A stretch of 64,000 nucleotides of DNA. It comes from Pseudochelatococcus sp050946405. GTDB lineage: Bacteria; Pseudomonadota; Alphaproteobacteria; Rhizobiales; Beijerinckiaceae. This document shows, piece after piece, positions 45,506 to 54,740 of this stretch. The DNA lies in NCBI RefSeq assembly GCF_050946405.1, contig NZ_JBMNUS010000004.1:62001-126000 (forward strand), in the 5' to 3' direction. The notes under the pieces are model-generated. The model had not been told where the DNA came from and did no database searches. It saw nothing but the letters and a program-made list of their open reading frames with translations. A program made the position numbers and the translations under genes. The stretch's first letter is position 1; each line of letters starts with the position of its first letter.

Positions 45506-46408
45506 TCAGCCGGTCTGGCGCATGCGCCGCCACGCGGCGGGCGTTTCCCCGGCGACCTGCCTGAAGGCCTTCGTCAGATGCGCCTGATCGGAAAATCCGA
45601 GCTGGACCGCGATATCCGCAATGGTCAGGTCGCTTTCCGCCAGCAGCTTCCTGGCGAGATCGATACGGCGCCCGAGTTGCCATTGCAGCGGCGTGGTGCC
45701 GGTGGTCTGCTTGAAGACATTGGCGAACCAGCTCTCGGACAGGCCCACCGTCGCGGCCATTTCGGCAACCGTCAGCCGGCATCCGCTGCAAGCGTCGATG
45801 CGCGCGATCAGCTTGTTCATCTGCGCCTGGGTAAGCCTGCCGCCTGGCCGCTCGCCGCCCCGCTCGGGGATATCGAGAAGCCCGGTGACGATGCTGCCGA
45901 CGAGGCTTTCGGCATAAACCGCGTGTTTCGACGGATGCGATACTTCGTCGACCAGCAGGCTGGCGAGTTTCTCGATGGCGACGATATCCTGAACCTCCAC
46001 AGGGCGACGCAACGCCGTGAGCGCGACCGACGCGCCGACCGACGGCGACAGAAATCTCAACATCCGATCCTTGTGCACATGCAGATCCAGATGCGAGAAG
46101 CGATGCGATGAGGTGAAACTGGTCCACAAGGGAACGCCGGCCGGCACATACAGCGCGCGCGTCATCCGGCGGTAATGCCGCTCGAACCCGCCTTCCCTGT
46201 TGGTCATCTGAATGTGCGGCGATACGTCGTTGAAGAAGATCACGATGCGCGGATCGGGAGACAGGTAGTAGGCCTTCGCTCCGGCCTCACCCTCCGCATC
46301 CCAGAAGACGCTCATCAGGCCGTCGAGGCCGCGCCATTTGACCGGCGCGAGCGCCCGGATGCCTTCGGTATGGCAGGCCATGGAATGCCGATAGCTCACC
46401 ATGTCCAT
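45506..46408 (-). CDS. AraC-family transcriptional regulator
   Basis: This 300-residue regulator has a variable N-terminal ligand domain and a C-terminal AraC double HTH (LTVAEMAATVGLSESWFANVF and LTIADIAVQLGFSDQAHLTKA). AraC proteins beside siderophore receptors usually sense the ferric siderophore and induce its uptake genes (PchR or AlcR-like), so it probably controls the convergent receptor and perhaps the ABC operon. Confidence 0.9.
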   Translation of the reverse strand: MDMVSYRHSMACHTEGIRALAPVKWRGLDGLMSVFWDAEGEAGAKAYYLSPDPRIVIFFNDVSPHIQMTNREGGFERHYRRMTRALYVPAGVPLWTSFTSSHRFSHLDLHVHKDRMLRFLSPSVGASVALTALRRPVEVQDIVAIEKLASLLVDEVSHPSKHAVYAESLVGSIVTGLLDIPERGGERPGGRLTQAQMNKLIARIDACSGCRLTVAEMAATVGLSESWFANVFKQTTGTTPLQWQLGRRIDLARKLLAESDLTIADIAVQLGFSDQAHLTKAFRQVAGETPAAWRRMRQTG

Positions 46409-47081
46409 TCAACCTTGCAGCCGGCCCCTGTCGTGACGAGGCGCTTCGGCATCGTCGTCGCAAGCACCCGCATCTCGATGAACCCGGTATTCACGACCAG
46501 CTCTCCAGAAAGAGACGGAACGGCCGAAAGGCGCGCCCCGGTCGCCGTCATTGCAGGCACATCCGCCTGACGCCGAAAGACAGGAACCGGAGATGCCGTG
46601 TAATGATGAAAGACGTCAACGCGATTTTCGCCGATCGTCATGGAATAGTATATTTATCTTGCAAAGTCGTGACACGCAATAGTTGGCAGAAACCTTATGA
46701 TAATTACAATTTTGGCTACTCTAAAATTTGTATAATTTTAAATTTGAGCTTGCGGCATGATTTGAGCTTTATTTTCCGAGGAAGCACGCCGGATGGGACG
46801 CCGATCGCCCGGAGACCGGCGGCAGATCGACGATATAAGGCAGGCGCGCTCGCATGGATGACCGCGCATTCCCGATACCTGGAACTCCTGACAAAACCTC
46901 GCGGAGTCGGCTGACCGGTGGTTTTAGCCCCCTGCCGCGTTGTCGATCCTCAGTGACGCAACCGGCATCGACTGCGTTCGGCGCCTTGCAGGATGACGGC
47001 AATCGGAATGCGCTCGAAACAAGGAAGCCGGAATACGGCCTGTTTCAAGCTGAACAAGGCGTATCCAGTCGGTTCGATGCT
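46409..47081. other. Intergenic region, no gene recognised
   Basis: This 673-base gap lies between the AraC gene and the NADH dehydrogenase gene. 46640-46780 is AT-rich and may hold promoter elements. A small minus-strand frame (46396-46641, 81 aa) overlaps the AraC start and has no recognisable features. Nothing else is seen. Confidence 0.5.
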
Positions 47082-48407
47082 CTAATTTTTCCGGTTGAGT
47101 TGCGATCCCTGCGTGATCAGCCGTGCGCTGTGCTGGCCGGTAAGGTAGCTCCACAACCAGCTCCACGCGACCGCGGCGCGGCTGCGCGTGCCGATCAGGA
47201 AGAAAATATGCGCGATCCCCCACACCCACCAGGCAAGCCCGCCGCGCAGGCGCAGCCGTCCCATATGAACGACCGCCGCGCCCTTGCCGATCGTGGCCAG
47301 ATTGCCCTGATGGCGGTAATGGAAAGGTTCCGGCGCGCGCTCGCCGGCCAGCCGCGCCCGGATCAGGCGGGCGACGTATTCGCCTTGCTGTTTGGCCGCC
47401 GGCGCAATCCCCGGAACCGGACCGCCATCGGGAGCCTTCACGGCGGCGGTATCGCCTATGACGAAAATCTCCGGCCGATCGGCCAACGTCAAATCGGGCC
47501 GGACGGGCACCCTTCCGGCACGGTCCCCTTCCACGCCCAGCCATCCGGCGGCGGGTGAGGCCGCCACTCCGGCCGCCCAGACCGAGGTGCGGCAGGGAAT
47601 GAACTCGTCGCCGATCCGCAGGCCCTCGCCGGTGCAATCCGAAACCGGCTGCCCGAGTCGCAGCTCGACGCCGCGTTTTTTCAGCGCCTCGGCGGCGTAA
47701 GTCGACAGATCTTCCGGGAAAGCCGCGAGAACGCGAGGCCCGGCCTCGATCAGCATGACGCGCGCCTTGCGCGTATCGATGTTGCGAAACTCCTGCCAGA
47801 GCGTCTGTTTCGCCAGTTCCGCGATAATGCCAGCCAGTTCGACTCCGGTCGGGCCGGCGCCGATCACGCCGAAAGTCAGCAAAGCCTCGCGTTTCGCCGG
47901 GTCCGGTTCGCGCTCGGCGCGCTCGAAAGCCAGAAGCAGACGGCGGCGGATCGTCGTGGCGTCCTCCAGCGTCTTGAGACCGGGCGCGACGGTTTCCCAT
48001 TCGTCATGACCGAAATAGGCATGCCGGGCGCCCGTCGCCACCACCAGCGTATCGTAGCCGACGCTGTCTCCGTCTTCCAGTTCCACCACCCGGCGGGCCG
48101 TGTCGACACCGACGACGCGCGCCAGCAGCGTGCTCACCTCCTTGCGGTCGCGGAACAGCCGGCGGATCGGCCAGGCGATTTCGGACGTGGCGAGGATGGT
48201 GGTCGCCACCTGATAGAGCAGAGGCTGGAACAGATGATGGTTGCGCTGGTCGATGAGCGTGACCCGGACGCCCGCGCCGCTCAGGCGGTGGACGAGATGC
48301 AAGCCGCCGAAACCCGCGCCGATCACGACGACATGATGGCGGCCGTCTTTCGGCTCCGGGGAAACAACTGCTGCGTCGGCGCGGGCCGTGCCCGGGGCGA
48401 GAGACAT
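47082..48407 (-). CDS. ndh: Type II NADH dehydrogenase (NAD(P)/FAD-dependent oxidoreductase)
   Basis: This 441-residue flavoprotein is a non-proton-pumping NADH:quinone oxidoreductase. It has an N-terminal FAD Rossmann motif (VVVIGAGFGGLHLVHRL), a second NADH motif (GVIGAGPTGVELAGIIAEL), the FAD-closing FVIGDTAAV block with PAAKQQGEYVARLI, and a C-terminal membrane-associating stretch (WWVWGIAHIFFLIGTRSRAA). I chose ATG 48407, preceded by AAGGAG; the frame extends to 48503. It is divergent from the lactate operon, fitting an electron-transport role alongside the lactate dehydrogenases. Confidence 0.9.
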   Translation of the reverse strand: MSLAPGTARADAAVVSPEPKDGRHHVVVIGAGFGGLHLVHRLSGAGVRVTLIDQRNHHLFQPLLYQVATTILATSEIAWPIRRLFRDRKEVSTLLARVVGVDTARRVVELEDGDSVGYDTLVVATGARHAYFGHDEWETVAPGLKTLEDATTIRRRLLLAFERAEREPDPAKREALLTFGVIGAGPTGVELAGIIAELAKQTLWQEFRNIDTRKARVMLIEAGPRVLAAFPEDLSTYAAEALKKRGVELRLGQPVSDCTGEGLRIGDEFIPCRTSVWAAGVAASPAAGWLGVEGDRAGRVPVRPDLTLADRPEIFVIGDTAAVKAPDGGPVPGIAPAAKQQGEYVARLIRARLAGERAPEPFHYRHQGNLATIGKGAAVVHMGRLRLRGGLAWWVWGIAHIFFLIGTRSRAAVAWSWLWSYLTGQHSARLITQGSQLNRKN

Positions 48408-48630
48408 GACCGGCTCCTTATCATGACAGATCTCAATCGGTAGCACCGGCATGTTACACGCCTCTGACGCAGGGCAAAGACAAGTTTTGAGCGGACGATC
48501 CACCGTCGCCCGCCGCGCGCGCAGCCGCCCCGAGCCGCGCCGTCACGCGCGCCCCTTTCCGCCTGAATGTTTCGTATGAAATCAGTTGACTCCGGCGCGC
48601 ATTTCACCTTATGTCGCGAAATTGGTATGA

Positions 48631-48641
48631 TGGTCTGACCA
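48631..48641. promoter_or_regulatory. LldR-type operator O1
   Basis: TGGTCTGACCA is a palindrome with 5-base arms matching the FadR/GntR consensus TNGTNNNACNA. It lies about 350 bases upstream of lldP and matches the site directly before lldR. Confidence 0.75.
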
Positions 48642-48890
48642 AAACTGGACGGATTCAAAAAAGCAAACGACAAGATCACCGGGAGTCGCAACGCATGAAG
48701 CGCATCACCTCGCCGCCATGGATCGTCATGATCCCGGCCGCAGCATGCACAAGCCCGACGGCATCATGGGGCCGGAGGGAATCGGACCGGAACCGCGCCA
48801 TTCAAAGCCTGCGCCGACAGCGATCCGCAGGCGCCGTTGACCGCAGCCCGCCGACGTAGCCTCGGCCGGCCTTTTCCCCGCAGCGATAAA

Positions 48891-48901
48891 TGGTCAGACC
48901 A
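48891..48901. promoter_or_regulatory. LldR-type operator O2
   Basis: TGGTCAGACCA is the same palindrome read from the other strand, 88 bases before the lldP start. With O1 it could support a repression loop of about 260 bases, as in the two-operator lactate operon of E. coli. Confidence 0.75.
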
Positions 48902-48989
48902 GTTTGACCGTAACCGTCCCGGCAGCGCAGACGTCGGCATGGACGCCGCCTGCCGTTCCGCACCCGCCCCAACGTGGAGCCCTCACACC

Positions 48990-50654
48990 ATGCAAGCCTG
49001 GGCACAAGTTTACGATCCCGCAGGCAACATATGGCTTTCGAGCCTCGTGGCGCTTGTTCCGATAGCCTTCTTCTTCGTCGCGCTGACCGTCCTGCGCCTC
49101 AAGGGACACGTCGCCGGCACGATCACCGTCGTCCTGTCGCTGCTGGTGGCGATCCTCTTCTACGGCATGCCCGTCGACCGGGCGCTGGCGTCGGGCGTCT
49201 TCGGCTTCTTCTACGGCCTCTGGCCGATCGCCTGGATCATCGTCGCCGCGGTGTTCCTGTACAAGGTTTCGGTCAAGACCGGCCAGTTCGACATCATCCG
49301 CTCGTCGATCCTGTCCATCACCGAGGACCAGCGCCTGCAAATGCTGCTCGTCGGCTTCGCCTTCGGCGCGTTTCTGGAGGGCGCGGCCGGCTTCGGCGCG
49401 CCGGTGGCGATCACGGCGGCGCTTCTGGTCGGGCTCGGCTTCAAGCCGCTTTACGCCGCCGGCCTGTGCCTCATCGCCAACACCGCCCCGGTCGCCTTCG
49501 GCGCCATGGGCATCCCGATCATCGTCGCCGGGCAGGTCACCGGCCTCGATCCCTTCGAGATCGGCCAGATGGCCGGACGGCAGTTGCCGCTGCTGACCAT
49601 CATCGTGCTGTTCTGGATCATGGCGATCATGGACGGCTGGCGCGGCGTGCGCGAGACCTGGCCCGCGGTTCTGGTCGGCGGCGGATCGTTCGCCGTCGCC
49701 CAGTTCGTGACCTCGAACTACATCGGGCCGGAACTGCCGGACATCACTTCCGCCATCGCCTCGCTGGTCGCCCTGACGCTGTTTCTCAAGGTATGGCAGC
49801 CGAAGCACATCTTCCGCTTCGCGCTGAGCGCCGAGGAAGCCGCCTCCGGCGCGGGCACGCACAAGGCCGGCGCGCATCACACGCCGGGGCAGGTGCTGAA
49901 AGCCTGGTCGCCCTTCCTCATCCTCACCGCCATGGTGACGCTGTGGAGCCTGCAACCGTTCAAGCAGCTCTTCGCCGCCGGCGGGCCGCTGGCGAGCTGG
50001 GTGATCAAGATCGAGGTGCCGTTCCTGCACCGTCTCGTCGAGAAGACGCCGCCGATCGTGCCGCAGCCCACGCTTTACGACGCCGTCTACCAGTTCAACT
50101 GGTTCTCGGCCACCGGCACGGCCATCCTCATCGCGGCGCTGCTGTCGGTGCTCTATCTGCGCATGCGCCCGGCAGACGCCGCCCGGACCTTCGGCGAGAC
50201 CGTGAACGAGCTGAAGATCCCGATCTACGCCATCGGCATGGTGCTGGCGTTCGCCTTCATCGCCAATTATTCGGGCCTCTCGGCGACTCTGGCGCTGGCG
50301 CTGGCGCATACCGGCAGGGCGTTCACGTTCTTCTCGCCCTTCCTCGGCTGGCTCGGCGTGTTCCTTACCGGCTCCGACACATCGTCGAACGCCTTGTTCG
50401 GCGCGCTGCAAGCGACCACCGCCCAGCAGATCGGCGTTTCCGACGTGCTGCTCGTGGCCGCCAACACCACCGGCGGCGTGACGGGCAAGATGATCTCGCC
50501 CCAATCCATCGCCATCGCCTGCGCGGCCGTGGGACTGGCGGGACGCGAGTCGGACCTGTTCCGCTTCACGCTGAAGCACAGTCTGTTCTTCACGGTGCTG
50601 ATCGGCATCATCACCACGTTGCAAGCCTACGTCCTGACGTGGATGATCCCCTGA
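48990..50654 (+). CDS. lldP: L-lactate permease
   Basis: This 554-residue inner-membrane lactate:proton symporter of the LctP family has about 12-13 membrane segments. Family blocks include LVALVPIAFFFVALTVLRLK, AFGAFLEGAAGFGAPVAITA, APVAFGAMGIPI, GVFLTGSDTSSNALFGALQ and GVTGKMISPQSIAIA. ATG 48990, with GGAG upstream, gives the usual length; the frame opens earlier from a TTG. First gene of lldP-lldR-lldD-dld, with two operator copies upstream. Confidence 0.95.
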   Translation: MQAWAQVYDPAGNIWLSSLVALVPIAFFFVALTVLRLKGHVAGTITVVLSLLVAILFYGMPVDRALASGVFGFFYGLWPIAWIIVAAVFLYKVSVKTGQFDIIRSSILSITEDQRLQMLLVGFAFGAFLEGAAGFGAPVAITAALLVGLGFKPLYAAGLCLIANTAPVAFGAMGIPIIVAGQVTGLDPFEIGQMAGRQLPLLTIIVLFWIMAIMDGWRGVRETWPAVLVGGGSFAVAQFVTSNYIGPELPDITSAIASLVALTLFLKVWQPKHIFRFALSAEEAASGAGTHKAGAHHTPGQVLKAWSPFLILTAMVTLWSLQPFKQLFAAGGPLASWVIKIEVPFLHRLVEKTPPIVPQPTLYDAVYQFNWFSATGTAILIAALLSVLYLRMRPADAARTFGETVNELKIPIYAIGMVLAFAFIANYSGLSATLALALAHTGRAFTFFSPFLGWLGVFLTGSDTSSNALFGALQATTAQQIGVSDVLLVAANTTGGVTGKMISPQSIAIACAAVGLAGRESDLFRFTLKHSLFFTVLIGIITTLQAYVLTWMIP

Positions 50655-50761
50655 CGCGCCTCGCCGCCGGCCTGCGTCAGCGCGGCCGGCGGCGGTTTCC
50701 AAACACTTCTCCGGGACATTGGAGAATACCGCGTATTGACCTTTCCCACGGCTTTTCCTAA

Positions 50762-50780
50762 ATTTTGGTCTGACCAAAAT
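50762..50780. promoter_or_regulatory. LldR-type operator O3, upstream of lldR
   Basis: ATTTTGGTCTGACCAAAAT is a perfect palindrome with 9-base arms around the TGGTCTGACCA core, 24 bases before the regulator start. It is the best of three copies and implies autoregulation of lldR. Confidence 0.8.
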
Positions 50781-50804
50781 CCGGGAGCCGGGAACACCGA
50801 TACG

Positions 50805-51563
50805 ATGAAACCCATGCGGTTGTCCGATCACATCGCCGATCAGCTCGAGATCCTGATCAACGCACGCGGCCTGAAGCCGGGCGACCGTCTGCCGGCCGAA
50901 CGCAAGCTCGCGGAGGAACTCGGCGTCTCGCGCTCCTCCGTGCGCGAAGCGATTCAGAAACTTGCCAGCCGCAGCCGGCTCACCAGCCGCGCCGGCGGCG
51001 GCACCTACGTCAACGCTCCCCTGCCGGGATGGTCGGACGAGGCCATCGTCGACCCGTTGGCCGGGCTGTTCAAGGACAATCCGGCCTATCGCTACGACGT
51101 GCTGGAAATCCGCCATGCGCTCGAGGGCGCGGCGGCCTTTCACGCCGCCCTGCGCGCCACGGACGAGGACAAGGACAAGCTGCGCACCTGCTTCGACGCC
51201 ATGATCGCCCTGCACGACCGCGAGAACCCCATGGACGAGGCGCGCGCCGATGCGACCTTCCACCTGACCATCGCCGAGACGTCGCACAATCTCGTGCTGC
51301 TTCAGGTGATGCGCGGCCTTTTCAACCTGCTGCAAACCAATATCTCCCAGAACCTCGAAAAGCTGTACACGCTGCCGCGCGTGTTCGAGCCGCTGTCTTC
51401 ACAGCACCGCGAGCTGATGGAGGCGGTCATCGCCGGCGATCCCGAGCGCGCCCGTCTCGCCGCCCATGTGCACATCGACTTCGTGCACAATTCCCTGAAA
51501 TCCATCGACGAGGACGAGGCCCGCAGGGCACGGGCGTTCCGTCCGCCGTCGGCGAAAGTGTAG
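50805..51563 (+). CDS. lldR: FadR/GntR-family lactate regulator
   Basis: This 252-residue GntR regulator has an N-terminal winged helix (LPAERKLAEELGVSRSSVREA) and a C-terminal FCD domain (EIRHALEGAAAFHAAL, DATFHLTIAETSHN, HRELMEAVIAGDPERARLAA) whose metal-site histidines bind a carboxylate effector. In the lactate operon it is the LldR type, releasing its operators when lactate is present. Three copies of the expected palindrome flank the operon. I chose ATG 50805; an ATG 9 bases downstream is possible. Confidence 0.93.
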   Translation: MKPMRLSDHIADQLEILINARGLKPGDRLPAERKLAEELGVSRSSVREAIQKLASRSRLTSRAGGGTYVNAPLPGWSDEAIVDPLAGLFKDNPAYRYDVLEIRHALEGAAAFHAALRATDEDKDKLRTCFDAMIALHDRENPMDEARADATFHLTIAETSHNLVLLQVMRGLFNLLQTNISQNLEKLYTLPRVFEPLSSQHRELMEAVIAGDPERARLAAHVHIDFVHNSLKSIDEDEARRARAFRPPSAKV

Positions 51564-51568
51564 ACGCC

Positions 51569-52750
51569 ATGATCATCTCCGCCTCCACCGACTACCGCGA
51601 AGCCGCCCGGCGCAAGCTGCCGCCGTTCCTGTTCCACTACATCGACGGCGGCGCCTATGCGGAGCACACGCTGCGCCGCAACGTCGGTGACCTCGCCGAC
51701 ATCGCCCTGCGCCAGCGCGTGCTGCGCAACATGTCGGATCTCAGCGTGAACACGGAGCTGTGGGGCGAGAAGCTCGACATTCCCGTCGTCCTCGCTCCCG
51801 TCGGTCTGACCGGCATGTTCGCCCGGCGCGGCGAGGTGCAGGCGGCGCGCGCCGCAACGCGCAAGGGCGTGCCCTTCACCCTGTCGACCGTCTCCGTCTG
51901 CCCCATCGAGGAAGTAGCGCCGGCCATCGAGCGGCCGATCTGGTTCCAGCTTTATGTGCTGCGCGACCGCGGTTTCATGAAGAACGCACTCGAACGGGCG
52001 CAGGCCGCCGGCGTGAAGACGCTGGTCTTCACCGTCGACATGCCGGTGCCCGGCGCGCGCTACCGTGACGCCCATTCCGGCATGAGCGGCCCCCACGCCG
52101 AATTCCGCCGCCTGCTGCAAGCCGTCACCCATCCCGCGTGGGCATGGGATGTGGGCGTGAACGGCCGGCCGCACGATCTCGGCAACGTTTCGCGGTATCT
52201 GGGCAAGGCGACCGGCCTCAAGGATTACATCGGCTGGCTCGGCGCGAACTTCGATCCCTCCATCTCGTGGCAGGATCTCGAATGGATTCGCGACTTCTGG
52301 AAAGGCCCCATCGTCATCAAGGGCATTCTCGATCCCGCCGACGCGCGCGATGCGGTCGGCTTCGGCGCTGACGGCATCATCGTGTCCAATCACGGCGGGC
52401 GCCAGCTCGACGGCGTGCTGTCGTCCGTGCGGGCGCTGCCGGCAATCGCCGAAGCGGTCGGCGGCGACCTCAAGATCCTCGTCGACGGCGGCGTGCGCAC
52501 CGGTCTCGACGTGGTGCGGCTCATTGCGCTGGGGGCCGATGCGGTGCTCATCGGCCGCGCCTTCGTCTATGCGCTCGCGGCGGCCGGCGAGGCCGGCGTC
52601 GTCAACCTGCTCGAACTGTTCGAGAAGGAGCTGCGCGTCGCCATGACGCTGACCGGCGTGAAATCGATCGCCGAGCTCGACCGCAGTTCGCTGGCCATCG
52701 ACCCGGAACTCACGAAAGCCATCGCTGCGGAGGTGAAACAAGTTCCATGA
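51569..52750 (+). CDS. lldD: FMN-dependent L-lactate dehydrogenase
   Basis: This 393-residue flavoenzyme of the alpha-hydroxy-acid oxidase family oxidises L-lactate to pyruvate at the inner membrane, feeding quinone. Key features are Y24 (FLFHYIDGGAYAE), the FMN region VVLAPVGLTGMF, catalytic H275 in IIVSNHGGRQLDG, and the phosphate-binding DGGVRTGLDVVRLIALGADAV. It starts 5 bases after lldR and its stop overlaps dld by 4 bases. Confidence 0.96.
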   Translation: MIISASTDYREAARRKLPPFLFHYIDGGAYAEHTLRRNVGDLADIALRQRVLRNMSDLSVNTELWGEKLDIPVVLAPVGLTGMFARRGEVQAARAATRKGVPFTLSTVSVCPIEEVAPAIERPIWFQLYVLRDRGFMKNALERAQAAGVKTLVFTVDMPVPGARYRDAHSGMSGPHAEFRRLLQAVTHPAWAWDVGVNGRPHDLGNVSRYLGKATGLKDYIGWLGANFDPSISWQDLEWIRDFWKGPIVIKGILDPADARDAVGFGADGIIVSNHGGRQLDGVLSSVRALPAIAEAVGGDLKILVDGGVRTGLDVVRLIALGADAVLIGRAFVYALAAAGEAGVVNLLELFEKELRVAMTLTGVKSIAELDRSSLAIDPELTKAIAAEVKQVP

Positions 52751-54477
52751 GCGCGACGAACACCGGTAACGAGACGCTGCTGAAATCGTTCAGGGATATC
52801 GTCGGCGACAGGCATGTGCTGACGGGCGCCAGGGAAACCCGCCGCTTCCGCAAGGGCTACCGCTTCGGCGACGGCAACGTGCTCGCCGTCGTCCGGCCGG
52901 GCACGCTGGTGGAGCAATGGCGCGTGGCGCAGGCCGCCGTGCGCGCCGGCAAGATCATCATCATGCAGGCGGCCAACACCGGCCTCACCGGCGGCTCGAC
53001 CCCCGACGGCGACGCCTATGACCGCGAGATCGTGCTGATCAGCACGCGCCGCCTCTCCGGCGTCCAGCTCGTCGACGAAGGCCGGCAGGCGATCTGCCTG
53101 CCCGGCGCGACCCTCGACAGTCTCGAAAAGATGCTGAAGCCGCTCGGGCGCGAGCCGCATTCGGTGATCGGGTCATCCTGCATCGGCGCATCGGTGCTGG
53201 GCGGCGTGTGCAACAACTCCGGCGGAGCGCTGGTGCGCCGGGGGCCCGCATTCACGCAGCTCGCGCTCTACGGACAGGTCGGCGAGGACGGCGTCCTGCG
53301 CCTCGTCAACCACCTCGGCGTGCAACTCGGCAACGAGCCCGAGGAAATCCTCGACCGGCTGGAGAAGGGCCGCTATGCCCCCGCCGACGTTATCCACGAC
53401 GAACGTCTCGCCGCGTCCGACCACAACTACGGCCGGCATGTGCGCGATGTCGACGCCGATACGCCCGCCCGCTTCAACGCCGATCCGGGGCGGCTTTTCG
53501 AGGCTTCCGGCTCGGCCGGCAAGCTCGTGCTGTTCGCGGTGCGGCTCGATACCTTTCCGGCGGAGCAGAGCCAGGTATTCTATATCGGCGCCAACGACAC
53601 CGCGAGCCTGACCGGCGTCCGCCGGTACATGCTCACCGTTCCGGAGCAGCTGCCGATCGCCGGCGAATACATCCACCGCGATGCCTTCGATATCGGCGAA
53701 ACCTACGGCAAGGACGTCTTCCTGCTCATCGACAGGCTGGGCACGGAATATGTGCCGAAAGCCTTCGCGCTGAAGAGCCGCATCGACGCCTTCTTCGAGG
53801 GATTGGGCCTTCGGGGCGTCACAGACACCATCCTGCAAGCGGCGATGTCGCTGCTGCCCGGCCACCTGCCCCGGCGCATCAAGGAGTTCCGCGCGCATTA
53901 CGACCATCACTTGCTGGTCCGGGTGTCGGCCGACAGCGTGGAGGAGACGCGGGCGTTCCTCAAATCCTTCTTCGAAGCGAACGACGGCGATTTCTTCGAG
54001 TGCGACGCCGAGGAAGGCCGCAAGGCGTTCCTGCACCGCTTCGCCGTCGCGAGCGCGGCCATCCGCTACCGGGACACGCACCGCGGCAGCGTCGAGGACA
54101 TCGTGGCGCTCGACATCGCCCTGCGCCGCAACGACACGGACTGGTTCGAGCGCCTGCCGGCGGACATCGGGGGCAAGCTGGTCAACAAGCTCTACTACGG
54201 GCACTTCTTCTGCCACGTCTTCCATCAGGACTACATCGTCCGCAAGGGTCACGATCCGATCGCCATCGAACATGCGATGTGGCGCATTCTCGACGACCGC
54301 GGCGCGGAATATCCGGCCGAGCACAACGTCGGCCATCTCTACCACGCCAAGCCGACGCTCAAGAAATTCTATCGCAATCTCGACCCGTGCAACGTCCTCA
54401 ACCCCGGTATCGGCAACACGTCGAAATTCTATTGCTGGGCCGAGGCGCCGCAGACGCCGGATGCCCACAGCAAATAA
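52747..54477 (+). CDS. dld: Quinone-dependent D-lactate dehydrogenase
   Basis: This 576-residue FAD enzyme oxidises D-lactate to pyruvate and passes electrons to quinone. It has an N-terminal PCMH-type FAD domain (IIMQAANTGLTGGSTPDGD, SVIGSSCIGASVLGGVCNNSGG) and the C-terminal membrane-associated D-LDH domain (FHQDYIVRKGHDP, EYPAEHNVGHLYHAKP). Length matches E. coli Dld (571). It overlaps lldD by 4 bases, so the operon handles both lactate enantiomers. A palindromic repeat element follows the stop. Confidence 0.95.
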   Translation: MSATNTGNETLLKSFRDIVGDRHVLTGARETRRFRKGYRFGDGNVLAVVRPGTLVEQWRVAQAAVRAGKIIIMQAANTGLTGGSTPDGDAYDREIVLISTRRLSGVQLVDEGRQAICLPGATLDSLEKMLKPLGREPHSVIGSSCIGASVLGGVCNNSGGALVRRGPAFTQLALYGQVGEDGVLRLVNHLGVQLGNEPEEILDRLEKGRYAPADVIHDERLAASDHNYGRHVRDVDADTPARFNADPGRLFEASGSAGKLVLFAVRLDTFPAEQSQVFYIGANDTASLTGVRRYMLTVPEQLPIAGEYIHRDAFDIGETYGKDVFLLIDRLGTEYVPKAFALKSRIDAFFEGLGLRGVTDTILQAAMSLLPGHLPRRIKEFRAHYDHHLLVRVSADSVEETRAFLKSFFEANDGDFFECDAEEGRKAFLHRFAVASAAIRYRDTHRGSVEDIVALDIALRRNDTDWFERLPADIGGKLVNKLYYGHFFCHVFHQDYIVRKGHDPIAIEHAMWRILDDRGAEYPAEHNVGHLYHAKPTLKKFYRNLDPCNVLNPGIGNTSKFYCWAEAPQTPDAHSK

Positions 54478-54569
54478 AGCGCTTTCCGATCAAATGGAAA
54501 TCATTTTATCGATCAGAATTCGCTCGAAAAAAGAAAACGGATTCTATCCTGTTTCAGTTAAAACAGGAT

Positions 54570-54673
54570 AGAGCATCGTGCAGAAAAGCGGGCACCACCT
54601 TTCGTCGACAAAGATGCGTTAAATCAAAAAGTTAGAGCGTCAGTTCTGATTCCATCAGAACGTCCGACGCTCT
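54570..54673. repeat. Composite palindromic repeat element, copy B
   Basis: This 104-base block downstream of dld repeats the two ends of copy A (12538-12743) but lacks its two central hairpins. The final hairpin unit (from 54634, with nested TTCTGAT/ATCAGAA arms) matches copy A over about 38 consecutive bases. A further 10-base stem (TATCCTGTTT...) lies just upstream at 54545-54570. Confidence 0.8.
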
Positions 54674-54740
54674 AGAATTTTCAGGGGAACGAGAGCTTTC
54701 CGGCGTTTCATCAGAACGCCGGCGGGCTCCGGGCGGCCGA

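Larger units (their letters stand above)
48408..48989. other. Divergent promoter region of ndh and the lactate operon
   Basis: This 582-base gap holds two copies of the LldR-type operator (48631-48641 and 48891-48901, centres 260 bases apart). The bases between them must carry the lldP promoter, but I cannot pick it with confidence. No gene is recognised. Confidence 0.55.

Noticed and set aside
46396..46641. 81-residue frame just upstream of the AraC gene
   Set aside because: Overlaps the AraC start and has no domain or good ribosome-binding site; kept only as a remote possibility.
48894..51335. 813-residue minus-strand frame opposite lldP and lldR
   Set aside because: Antisense shadow in GC-rich coding sequence; lldP and lldR are unambiguous on the other strand.
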